A DNA stretch of 6,777 bases from Cyanobium sp. M55B138 (GTDB taxonomy: Bacteria > Cyanobacteriota > Cyanobacteriia > PCC-6307 > Cyanobiaceae), in contig JAGYNF010000086.1 in assembly GCA_018400215.1 (NCBI GenBank), forward strand, positions 1 to 6,777, read 5' to 3'. Under the pieces are notes generated by a model that searched no databases, was not told the origin of the DNA, and saw nothing but the letters and a program-made list of their open reading frames with translations. The number at the start of each line of letters is the position of its first letter. The stretch's first letter is position 1. The position numbers and the translations under genes are program-made. Below, in pieces: positions 1 through 6,615 of this stretch.

Positions 1-36
1 CTGTCTCCGTAGGATTCGACCAGCGATTTGCCCACC
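1..36. other. Leader upstream of hemB
   Basis: This short stretch precedes the chosen hemB ATG. In the first reading frame a TAG stands at 10-12, so bases 1-12 could be the last codons of an upstream plus-strand gene; the window cut makes this undecidable. An AGGA at 11-14 resembles a Shine-Dalgarno core, but it lies 22 nt before ATG 37 and 13 nt before the in-frame TTG at 28, too far for a normal spacing in both cases. No promoter boxes can be called in so short a piece. Confidence 0.3.
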
Positions 37-1038
37 ATGGAGCTCAGCTACCGCCCCCGCCGCCTGCGCCGCACCCCGGCCCTGAGGGCGATGGTGCGCG
101 AGCACCAGCTCACGGCGGCCGACTTCATCTATCCATTGTTTGTACACGAGGGGGCCACGAATGAGCCGATCGGGGCCATGCCCGGCTGCTCTCGCTGGAG
201 CCTGGAGGGGCTGGTGCAGGAAGTGGGCCGCGCCTGGGCCCTTGGCATTCGCTGCGTGGTGCTGTTCCCCAAGGTGGCCGATGGCCTCAAAACCGAGGAC
301 GGCGCCGAGTGCTTTAACGAGCACGGCCTGATCCCCCGGGCCATCCGCCGCCTCAAGGAGGTGCATCCCCAGATGGCCATCATGACCGATGTGGCCCTCG
401 ATCCCTATTCCTGTGACGGCCACGACGGCATCGTCAGCGATGAGGGGGTGGTGCTCAACGATGAGACGGTGGCGATCCTCTGCAAGCAGGCCGTGGCCCA
501 GGCCCGCGCCGGCGCCGACCTGATCGGCCCCAGCGACATGATGGATGGCCGGGTGGGCGCCATCCGCGAGGCCCTCGATGAGGAGGGTTTCGAGCACGTG
601 GGGATCATCAGCTACTCGGCCAAATACGCCTCCGCCTATTACGGGCCCTTCCGCGAAGCCCTCGATTCGGCCCCCCGCGCCACCAACGCCAAGCCGATTC
701 CCAAGGACAAAAGCACCTACCAGATGGATCCGGCCAACGGCCGCGAGGCGATCCTTGAGGCCCAGCTCGATGAGAGCGAAGGCGCCGACATCCTGATGGT
801 GAAGCCCGGCCTGGCCTACCTCGACATCATTCATCGCCTGCGGGGTGAATCGGAGCAGCCGATTGCCGCCTACAACGTGAGCGGCGAATACGCCATGGTG
901 AAGGCCGCTGCCGAGCGGGGCTGGATCGATGAGCGCGCCGTGGTGCTGGAGACCCTGCTCTGTTTCAAGCGGGCCGGAGCCGATCTGATCCTTACTTACC
1001 ACGCCTGCGATGCGGCCGCCTGGCTGCGCCAGAATTGA
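37..1038 (+). CDS. hemB: Porphobilinogen synthase (delta-aminolevulinic acid dehydratase)
   Basis: The protein condenses two 5-aminolevulinate molecules to porphobilinogen, the first common step towards chlorophyll, heme, phycobilins and corrinoids, and acts in the cytosol. It is 333 aa, a normal length, and the family is recognisable end to end. The two active-site lysines are visible: K196 (in SAKYASAYYG) and K256 (in MVKPG), the latter forming the Schiff base. The conserved GPSDMMDGR lies at about 164-172. In the metal-site region (118-131, DVALDPYSCDGHDG) the three cysteines of zinc enzymes are replaced by A, D and D, which is the plant/cyanobacterial pattern associated with magnesium dependence. 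I chose ATG 37 because family proteins begin near MELxYRPRRLRRT; an in-frame TTG at 28 would add three residues. It is the first gene of a tight plus-strand series, with 28 nt to the next start. Nothing is missing or broken. Confidence 0.97.
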   Translation: MELSYRPRRLRRTPALRAMVREHQLTAADFIYPLFVHEGATNEPIGAMPGCSRWSLEGLVQEVGRAWALGIRCVVLFPKVADGLKTEDGAECFNEHGLIPRAIRRLKEVHPQMAIMTDVALDPYSCDGHDGIVSDEGVVLNDETVAILCKQAVAQARAGADLIGPSDMMDGRVGAIREALDEEGFEHVGIISYSAKYASAYYGPFREALDSAPRATNAKPIPKDKSTYQMDPANGREAILEAQLDESEGADILMVKPGLAYLDIIHRLRGESEQPIAAYNVSGEYAMVKAAAERGWIDERAVVLETLLCFKRAGADLILTYHACDAAAWLRQN

Positions 1039-1066
1039 TCCCTGGTCTCCACCGTTGACCCCTGCC

Positions 1067-1510
1067 GTGTCGCCCGATTTCCCCCTAGCGGCCCCCGGCC
1101 ATCGCCTCGGCCATGTGGCCCTGAGGGTGCAGGAGATCGGCCGGGCCATTGCTTTTTACAAATTGCTGGGGCTGCGGCTCACCTGGCAGGCCGAAGACTG
1201 GGCCTATCTGCAGTGGCCCGACAGCGGCGCCGGGATTGCCCTGCTCAGCCCCAGTTACACCGCCGCCGGGCCCCATGTGGCCCTGCACGTGCAGGATCGG
1301 GCGGCGGTGGATCGCGAGCGGGAGCGCTTGCTGGCCGCCGGCCACAGCTGCGGCCCCGTGCACGATCACCGCGACGGCACCGCCAGCTTCTATCTGCAGG
1401 ATCCCGAGGGCAATTGGCTGGAGCTGCTCTACGAACCCCCCGCCGGCATCCCCAGCAACGTGCCGGGCCAGCGGCCCATTGCCGTGCCCGCGCCGCTGTC
1501 TTCCTTGTGA
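1067..1510 (+). CDS. VOC-superfamily (glyoxalase/lactoylglutathione lyase-like) protein
   Basis: This is a small protein of about 147 aa with the paired beta-alpha-beta-beta-beta units of the vicinal oxygen chelate superfamily. The first unit starts at GHVALRV (about 15-21) and the second at PHVALHV (about 69-75); the hallmark DPEGNWLELLYE follows near 112-123. Likely metal ligands are H16, H70 and E119. The fourth canonical position, a glutamate in E. coli GloA, appears to be alanine here (GIALL), so true glyoxalase I activity is not assured and the substrate is unknown. The start is uncertain. GTG 1067 gives a family-like N-terminus and no overlap with hemB; TTG 1055 is possible, and ATG 1010 would overlap hemB by 29 nt and add an unusual proline-rich tail. 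It lies between hemB and mutS2 (10 nt to the mutS2 start), so it is probably cotranscribed. The C-terminal 20 or so residues are proline-rich and probably flexible. Confidence 0.88.
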   Translation: MSPDFPLAAPGHRLGHVALRVQEIGRAIAFYKLLGLRLTWQAEDWAYLQWPDSGAGIALLSPSYTAAGPHVALHVQDRAAVDRERERLLAAGHSCGPVHDHRDGTASFYLQDPEGNWLELLYEPPAGIPSNVPGQRPIAVPAPLSSL

Positions 1511-1520
1511 ACCATCTGTT

Positions 1521-3947
1521 GTGAACGAGCCGATCCAGCAGGAGGCCCTGGCGCTGCTGGAATGGCCGCGGCTGGCCGAGCATCTGGCCAGCTTCGCCAG
1601 CACGGCCGCCGGCCGGCGCCATTGCCGGGCCCTGACCCTGCCGTCCAGCTTCGCGATCAGTGAACGCCTGTTGGCGGAAACGACCGAGTTGCTGGGGCTT
1701 GATGGTCTGCTGGAGGGGGGGCTCAGCTTCCAGGGGGTGGCGGATGTGGCGTCCACCCTGGCCCTCTGTGGTAAGGGCGGCGTGGCCGGCGGCGAGGCCC
1801 TGCTGGAGTTGGCCGGCACCCTGGCTGCCGCCCGGCGCCTGCGCCGCCAGATCGACGATGGCGAGCTGCGGCCCGTGACCTCAGCCCTGGTGGCCCAGCT
1901 GCGCACCCTGCCGGAGCTGGAGCAACGGTTGCGGCTCTGTGTGGAGGAGGGCGGCCGGGTGGCCGACCGTGCCAGCCCGGCCCTGGAGGGGCTGCGCCGC
2001 CAGTTGCGCGGGGTGCGCAGCGAGCGGCGCGACCGCCTCCAGGCCCTGCTGCGCCGCTGTGCGGCCCTGCTGCAGGACGGTGTGATCGCCGAGCGCAATG
2101 GGCGGCCGGTGCTGGCGGTGAAGGCCGGTGCTGTCGGCCAGCTGCCCGGCCAGGTGCACGACAGCTCGGCCTCGGGACAGACCGTGTTCGTGGAGCCGCG
2201 GGAGGTGGTGGGCCTCGGCAATCGCATCCGTGAACTGGAGGGCCAGGAGCGGGAGCTGGAGTTGGCCGTGCTCAAGCAGCTGAGTGCCCAGGTGGGGGAG
2301 CAATTGGATCTGCTCAAGCCCCTGCAGCCGGTGCTGGTGCAGCTGGATGGGGCCCTGGCCCGGGCCCGTTACGCCGCCTGGCTGGGGGCGGTGCGGCCCG
2401 AGTTGGCGGCTGAACCGGCCGCCCCATTCGCCCTGCGGGAGCTCCGCCACCCCCTGCTGCTCTGGCAGCACCGGCGCGAGGGGGGAGCGGCCGTGGTGCC
2501 GGTGAGCATTGCCGTAGGCCCCGACCTGCGGGTGGTGGCGATCACCGGCCCCAACACCGGCGGCAAGACCGTGACCCTCAAGAGCTTGGGGCTGGCAGCC
2601 TTGATGGCCCGGGCTGGCCTGTTCCTGCCGTGCAGCGGCACCCCGCGGTTGCCCTGGTGCGGCCAGGTGTTGGCCGACATCGGCGATGAGCAATCGCTGC
2701 AGCAGAACCTCTCCACGTTTAGCGGTCACATCCGCCGCATCGCCCGCATCCTCGAGGCCCTGCCGGCCCCGGGCGCCGCTGGGTCGAGCTCCGCCTCCCT
2801 GGTGCTGCTCGATGAGGTGGGGGCCGGCACCGATCCCCAGGAGGGGGCGGCCCTGGCCACCGCCCTGCTGCAGCAGCTTGCCGACCGAGCCCGGCTCACG
2901 ATCGCCACCACCCACCTCGGTGAGCTCAAGGCGCTCAAGTACACCGATCCGCGCTTTGAAAACGCTTCGGTGGCCTTCGATGAGCAGACCCTCGCCCCCA
3001 CCTACCGGCTGCAGTGGGGCATCCCCGGCCGTAGCAATGCCCTGGCGATCGCCCGGCGCCTGGGCCTGGAGGAGCAGGTGTTGCAGCTCGCCGCCGCCCA
3101 GTTGGCCCCCCGCGGTGAGGGCCAGGTGAACCAGGTGATTGAGGGGCTGGAGCAGCAACGCCAGCGGCAGCAGGAGGCCGCCGAGGAGGCGGCAACCCTG
3201 CTGGCCCGCACCGAGCTGCTGCACGACGAATTGCTCTCCCGCTGGGAGCAGCAGCGCCAGCAGAGTGCCGAGTTGCAGGAGCAGCGCCGCCAGCAGCTGG
3301 AGCGCTCGATCCGCCAGGGCCAAAACGAGGTGCGCCGCATCATCCGGCGGCTGCGCCAGGGCGCCCCTGGCGGTGGCCACGACAGCACCAGCCTGGGGGA
3401 GACCGCCCGTCAGGCCGGCCAGCGGCTCAAGCACCTCGAACGGCAGCACCAACCCGCCCCCCAGCGCCGGGAGCATGGCGGCTGGATGCCGGCGCCGGGC
3501 GATCGGGTGCGGGTGCTCTCCCTGGGTAAGGCGGGCGAGGTGCTGGCCCTGGCCGAAGACCGCCGCGAGCTCACCGTGCGCTGCGGCGTGATGCGCCTCA
3601 CGGTGCCGCTGGAGGCGATCGAAGGCCTCCATGGTGAGCGGGCCTCACCACCGGAGGTGCGGGTGCAGGTGCAGGGCAGCCGCGGCCTGGCAGGCCGGGG
3701 GCCTGAGGTGCGCACCGCGCGCAACAGCGTCGATGTGCGCGGTCTGCGGGTGCACGAGGCCGAGGCGGTGGTGGAGGAGGCCCTGCGCGGCGGCAATGGC
3801 CCGGTGTGGGTGATCCACGGCATCGGCACCGGCAAGCTCAAGCGCGGCCTGCGCACCTGGCTGGAGGGGGTGCCTGATGTGGAGCGGGTGAGCGATGCGG
3901 CCCAGGCCGATGGCGGCGCCGGCTGCAGCGTGGTGCACCTGCGCTAG
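1521..3947 (+). CDS. mutS2: MutS2 ATPase/nuclease with C-terminal Smr domain
   Basis: MutS2 proteins lack the mismatch-recognition domain of MutS. Family members are reported to suppress homologous recombination (Helicobacter) or to act on collided ribosomes (Bacillus). This one has 808 aa, close to the family's usual 780-800. Residues 1 to about 330 form the helical core/clamp region. The ATPase follows: Walker A GPNTGGKT 343-350 (K349), DEQSLQQNLSTFSGHI from 389, Walker B LVLLDEVGAGTD with D431/E432, and TTH at 463-465. A glutamine- and arginine-rich coiled coil covers about 536-613, then a KOW-like beta segment about 655-705. The Smr domain has VDVRG (D738) and HGIGTGKL (766-773), so the expected Smr residues are present. 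I chose GTG 1521 because the VOC stop is at 1508-1510 and NEPIQQEALALLEWPRL matches family N-termini. The frame stays open upstream to 1149 but inside the VOC gene. Its TAG overlaps the stop codon of the opposing ABC ATPase, leaving no room for a terminator. Confidence 0.96.
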   Translation: MNEPIQQEALALLEWPRLAEHLASFASTAAGRRHCRALTLPSSFAISERLLAETTELLGLDGLLEGGLSFQGVADVASTLALCGKGGVAGGEALLELAGTLAAARRLRRQIDDGELRPVTSALVAQLRTLPELEQRLRLCVEEGGRVADRASPALEGLRRQLRGVRSERRDRLQALLRRCAALLQDGVIAERNGRPVLAVKAGAVGQLPGQVHDSSASGQTVFVEPREVVGLGNRIRELEGQERELELAVLKQLSAQVGEQLDLLKPLQPVLVQLDGALARARYAAWLGAVRPELAAEPAAPFALRELRHPLLLWQHRREGGAAVVPVSIAVGPDLRVVAITGPNTGGKTVTLKSLGLAALMARAGLFLPCSGTPRLPWCGQVLADIGDEQSLQQNLSTFSGHIRRIARILEALPAPGAAGSSSASLVLLDEVGAGTDPQEGAALATALLQQLADRARLTIATTHLGELKALKYTDPRFENASVAFDEQTLAPTYRLQWGIPGRSNALAIARRLGLEEQVLQLAAAQLAPRGEGQVNQVIEGLEQQRQRQQEAAEEAATLLARTELLHDELLSRWEQQRQQSAELQEQRRQQLERSIRQGQNEVRRIIRRLRQGAPGGGHDSTSLGETARQAGQRLKHLERQHQPAPQRREHGGWMPAPGDRVRVLSLGKAGEVLALAEDRRELTVRCGVMRLTVPLEAIEGLHGERASPPEVRVQVQGSRGLAGRGPEVRTARNSVDVRGLRVHEAEAVVEEALRGGNGPVWVIHGIGTGKLKRGLRTWLEGVPDVERVSDAAQADGGAGCSVVHLR

Positions 3948-5164
3948 AGCCGAGGCAGCACCGGTTCCGGGTGGGGGGCCTTGGGCAGGGGCAGGGCCAG
4001 GCCATCGCTGCCGAACAGGCGCCAGCCGCCTGGATCCACCTCGAGGTGGATGCTGGAGCCGGGCTGCAGCCGTTCCTCTGGCCCCACCCGCAGCTGCACC
4101 AGATGGTCGCCGGCCTCGAGCTGGCAGGTGAGCAGTTGCTCGTTGCCGAGGGCTTCGCTGTGGCTCACGGTGGCCCGCAAATTGCGGTTGGTGGCCGGCG
4201 CCAGATGCAGATGCTCGGCCCGCAACCCCCCGGTGAGCTGGTGGCCCTGGCGGCTGGCCAGGGCCTCGCCCAGGGGGCCCTCCACCGGCAGCCTGTGGCC
4301 CGCCAGTTGCAGTTGGCCCGCCCCCACCACCTCCACCGGCAGCAGGTTCATGGGCGGACTGCCAATGAATTGGGCCACGAACAGATTGGCCGGCCATTGG
4401 TAGAGCTCCATCGGCGTGCCGAGTTGCTGCAGCTCCCCGGCATGGAGCACGGCGATGCGGTGGCCCATGGTCATCGCCTCCACCTGGTCGTGGGTCACGT
4501 AGAGGGTGGTGGTGCCCAGACGCCGCTGCAGATCGACGATCTGGGTGCGGGTGCCGGTGCGCAGCTTGGCGTCGAGGTTGCTGAGCGGTTCATCCATCAG
4601 GAACACCGCCGGCTGGCGGGCGATGGCCCGGCCCAGGGCCACCCGTTGTTTCTGGCCCCCGGAGAGTTCCTTGGGCAGCCGTTCGAGCAGGGCGTCGAGC
4701 TCCAGCGTCGCGGCCACCTCGGCGATGCGCTGCTCGATGCGCGCCTCCCGCGGCGAGGCCAGCCCCCGGCCGCCTGGGAGGCGGCGACTCAGGGGATGCA
4801 GGCTGTCCTGCAGCTGCTGCAGTGGCGTGCGGGGCCGGCTGCGCCGCAGCCCAAAGCCGATGTTGCCCGCCACGGTGAGATGGGGATAAAGGGCGTAGCT
4901 CTGGAACACCATGGCCACATCCCGCTGGGCGGGGCGCAGATCGGTCACGGCCCGATCCCCCACCAGGATGGCGCCGCTGCTGGGCCGTTCCAGGCCGGCC
5001 AGCAGGCGCAGCAGGGTGCTCTTGCCGCAGCCAGAGGGGCCCACCAGCACGAGAAATTCCCCATCCCGCACGTGCAGATCAAGGCTCCGCAGCACCGACA
5101 CGGGGTCGCCGCCGCGGCGGCCCGGGTAGGTCTTGCAGACCTGCTGGAAGCGAACGTCGGCCAA
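3944..5164 (-). CDS. ABC transporter ATP-binding subunit, MalK/UgpC (carbohydrate importer) type
   Basis: This is the cytoplasmic ATPase that drives a binding-protein-dependent importer, probably for a sugar, glycerol-phosphate or compatible-solute-type substrate. From TTG 5164 it is 406 aa. All ATPase motifs are intact: Walker [10 protein letters not shown] 42-50, Q-loop Q88, signature LSGGQKQ 167-173, Walker B FLMDEP with D191/E192, D-loop SNLDAK 195-200 and switch histidine H225. The C-terminal 150 or so residues are a TOBE/MOBE regulatory domain (GLRAEHL near 313), which marks the MalK-like subfamily. Between Q-loop and signature there is an extra arginine- and proline-rich stretch (about 107-144), roughly 25 residues longer than in E. 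coli MalK. Start choice: TTG 5164 gives an N-terminus like the family ([14 protein letters not shown]); an ATG at 5224 would run 11 nt into obg. No permease or binding protein lies nearby, so the substrate cannot be assigned from context. Confidence 0.9.
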   Translation of the reverse strand: MADVRFQQVCKTYPGRRGGDPVSVLRSLDLHVRDGEFLVLVGPSGCGKSTLLRLLAGLERPSSGAILVGDRAVTDLRPAQRDVAMVFQSYALYPHLTVAGNIGFGLRRSRPRTPLQQLQDSLHPLSRRLPGGRGLASPREARIEQRIAEVAATLELDALLERLPKELSGGQKQRVALGRAIARQPAVFLMDEPLSNLDAKLRTGTRTQIVDLQRRLGTTTLYVTHDQVEAMTMGHRIAVLHAGELQQLGTPMELYQWPANLFVAQFIGSPPMNLLPVEVVGAGQLQLAGHRLPVEGPLGEALASRQGHQLTGGLRAEHLHLAPATNRNLRATVSHSEALGNEQLLTCQLEAGDHLVQLRVGPEERLQPGSSIHLEVDPGGWRLFGSDGLALPLPKAPHPEPVLPRL

Positions 5165-5213
5165 TCTTCGCTGCCTCAGACCCTGCGTAGGCCGCGATCC
5201 TAAGTTTGCTGCA
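5165..5213. other. Short divergent spacer between ABC ATPase and obg
   Basis: These 49 nt separate the divergent start codons of the ABC ATPase (minus) and obg (plus). Both genes need 5' signals here or inside each other's 5' coding ends. I see no convincing pair of -35/-10 boxes. The AT-richest stretch (CCTAAGTTT, 5199-5207) includes a -10-like TAAGTT at 5201-5206 on the plus strand, but it is only 7 nt before the obg ATG. No Shine-Dalgarno motif stands before either start, so initiation may be SD-independent. If the ATPase really starts at ATG 5224, this spacer is coding. Confidence 0.4.
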
Positions 5214-6209
5214 ATGCAATTCATCGATCAGGCCCGTATCGCGGTCAAGGCCGGCCGCGGTGGCGATGGCATCGTCGCCTTCAGGCGCGAGAAATATGTG
5301 CCGGCAGGCGGGCCCTCCGGTGGCGATGGGGGCCATGGTGGCGACGTGCTGCTGGTGGCCGATGCCAACCTCCAGACCCTGCTGGATTTCAAGTACAGGC
5401 GCCTGTTTGCCGCGGTGGATGGTCGCCGCGGTGGCCCCAACCGCTGCACCGGTGCCAGCGGTGACCATCTGGTGATCAAGGTGCCCTGCGGCACGGAGGT
5501 GCGCGATGCTCGCACCGGCATCCTGCTGGGTGATCTCACCACCGCTGGTGAGGAGCTGCTCGTCGCCAGCGGTGGTCGCGGTGGCCTGGGCAATGCCCAT
5601 TACCTCAGCAACCGCAACCGGGCCCCAGAAAAGTTCACCGAGGGCAAGGAGGGGGAGGCGTGGTCATTGCAGATGGAGCTGAAGCTGCTGGCCGAGGTGG
5701 GCATCATTGGCCTACCCAACGCCGGCAAGAGCACCCTGATCTCGGTGGTGTCTGCCGCCCGGCCGAAGATCGCCGACTATCCCTTCACCACCCTGGTGCC
5801 CAACCTCGGGGTGGTGCGCAGGCCCAGTGGCGATGGCACGGTGTTTGCCGACATCCCCGGGCTGATCGCCGGCGCGGCCCGGGGCGCCGGGCTGGGCCAT
5901 GAGTTCTTGCGGCACATCGAGCGCACCCGGCTGTTGATCCACCTGGTGGATGCGGCGTCAGACACGGTGGCCGACGATGTGCGCGTGGTGATGCGGGAGT
6001 TGCAGGCCTATGGCCACGGCCTGGTGGAGCGGCCCCGGTTGCTGGTGTTGAACAAGATCGAGTTGCTGAATTCCGAAACCCTCAGCAGCTTGGTGGAGGA
6101 GCTCGAGGCGCAGACCGGAGAACCTGTTTTGGCTGTGTCGGCGGCCACCTCGGCCCATCTCAACACGATGCTGGCGGCGGTGTGGCAGCAGTTGGGCATT
6201 GCCAGCTGA
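5214..6209 (+). CDS. obgE: Obg/CgtA-family GTPase
   Basis: Obg is an essential GTPase that binds the large ribosomal subunit and couples its maturation to guanine-nucleotide levels. The protein has 331 aa. Residues 1-157 are the glycine-rich Obg fold (repeated GGxGGDG/GGHGGD segments, [26 protein letters not shown]). The G domain follows: G1 GLPNAGKST 166-174 (K172), G2 YPFTTL 189-194, G3 DIPG 213-216, G4 NKIE 280-283 and G5 SAA from 309. It ends about 20 residues after G5, so it lacks the C-terminal OCT domain of Bacillus-type Obg. G4 has glutamate where the usual motif NKxD has aspartate. ATG 5214 begins MQFIDQARI, the standard Obg N-terminus. The gene diverges from the ABC ATPase and converges on cp12 with a 45-nt gap (6210-6254) that holds no hairpin followed by a T-run, so I call no terminator there. 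Confidence 0.97.
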   Translation: MQFIDQARIAVKAGRGGDGIVAFRREKYVPAGGPSGGDGGHGGDVLLVADANLQTLLDFKYRRLFAAVDGRRGGPNRCTGASGDHLVIKVPCGTEVRDARTGILLGDLTTAGEELLVASGGRGGLGNAHYLSNRNRAPEKFTEGKEGEAWSLQMELKLLAEVGIIGLPNAGKSTLISVVSAARPKIADYPFTTLVPNLGVVRRPSGDGTVFADIPGLIAGAARGAGLGHEFLRHIERTRLLIHLVDAASDTVADDVRVVMRELQAYGHGLVERPRLLVLNKIELLNSETLSSLVEELEAQTGEPVLAVSAATSAHLNTMLAAVWQQLGIAS

Positions 6210-6254
6210 GCGCCGCGCCGCCACCGCTGCTGCCGGGTCAGGAGCCTGGCCTGC

Positions 6255-6473
6255 TCAGTCGTCGTAGACGCGGCACTCGGGGGCCTCGGGGTTCAGGTCG
6301 CAGAAGACCTCCAGGGGGCTGGGGTCATGGCTGTCTTCGGGGTGGTGAGCCTTGAATTCCTGGAGCCCCTTGAGCTCATTTTCCAGATGGCGCACCTTGC
6401 CGGCGTCACCGGCGGCCCGGGCCGCTTCGATCTCGCTCTGATCCTTCTGAATGTGGTCGTCGATGGTGTTCAT
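6255..6473 (-). CDS. cp12: CP12, Calvin-cycle regulator (variant lacking the N-terminal cysteine pair)
   Basis: CP12 is a small, mostly disordered protein that under oxidising conditions (darkness) holds NADP-GAPDH and phosphoribulokinase in an inactive complex. This one has 72 aa and is acidic. Its C-terminus, FCDLNPEAPECRVYDD, is diagnostic: C58 and C67 are spaced as the GAPDH-binding cysteine pair, and the acidic YDD tail enters the GAPDH active site in known structures. The N-terminal half has no cysteine, so the pair associated with phosphoribulokinase binding is missing, and the AWD_VEEL core is degenerate (KVRHLENELKGLQEF). Residues 5-42 are strongly charged and likely helical. ATG 6473 (MNTIDDHIQK) was chosen; an in-frame GTG at 6491 would add six residues. 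No Shine-Dalgarno motif is evident. It lies 142 nt downstream of the ABC-F stop on the same strand, so it may have its own promoter or be read through. I consider this marine-picocyanobacterial-type CP12 rather than a broken gene. Confidence 0.92.
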   Translation of the reverse strand: MNTIDDHIQKDQSEIEAARAAGDAGKVRHLENELKGLQEFKAHHPEDSHDPSPLEVFCDLNPEAPECRVYDD

Positions 6474-6615
6474 GCGGGTGCCGGCCAACACGGCCCGGAA
6501 CAGATCGGGCCCAACATACGGTTGCTGCCCGGCCGGTTGGGATCCTTTTTGTGCATGCGCCCATCCGACGGCGGCCGGGACGGGCTGTTGTGTGTGAATG
6601 CCAACACAAGCTGGC
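6474..6615. other. Spacer between ABC-F gene and cp12, with two weak inverted repeats
   Basis: This is the longest non-coding gap in the window and should hold the 3' end of the ABC-F transcript and any promoter for cp12 (minus strand). Two inverted repeats are visible. CCCAAC (6510-6515) pairs with GTTGGG (6536-6541), and a T-run (6546-6550) follows on the plus strand. TTGTGT (6588-6593) pairs with ACACAA (6604-6609), directly after the ABC-F stop. On the minus strand TTGGCA (6604-6599) resembles a -35 box and TATGTT (6518-6513) a -10 box, but they are too far apart to be partners. No function is assigned. Confidence 0.45.

Noticed and set aside
1085..2317. A 410-codon minus-strand open frame across the VOC gene and mutS2
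   Set aside because: It spans two well-supported genes and their junction, shows no recognisable domain, and has serine/arginine-rich antisense composition.
3044..3053. GGCGATCGCC, an extended cyanobacterial HIP1 palindrome
   Set aside because: I found only one complete copy in the whole window, inside mutS2. In such GC-rich DNA a single copy needs no special explanation, so it is not evidence of HIP1 enrichment.
1881..3632. A 583-codon open frame on the minus strand opposite mutS2
   Set aside because: It lies fully inside mutS2, whose protein has all family motifs. The antisense translation is low-complexity (G, L, Q, H rich) as expected for the reverse of GC-rich coding DNA.
3971..5203. 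A 410-codon plus-strand open frame opposite the ABC ATPase
   Set aside because: The minus-strand frame has every ABC ATPase motif in order. The plus-strand product is H/Q/G/A-rich without any family signature.
5259..5329. Direct repeat GGTGGCGATGG at 5259-5269 and 5319-5329
   Set aside because: It encodes the repeated GGDG of the Obg fold, so protein constraint and GC-rich codon choice explain it.
6210..6254. Possible bidirectional terminator between obg and cp12
   Set aside because: The only palindrome (CAGG/CCTG at 6239-6248) has a 2-nt loop and there is no T-run on either strand.
6588..6609. TTGTGT / ACACAA inverted repeat just after the ABC-F stop, as terminator or operator
   Set aside because: The stem is only 6 bp with a 10-nt loop, weak in base pairing, and no T-run follows on the minus strand.
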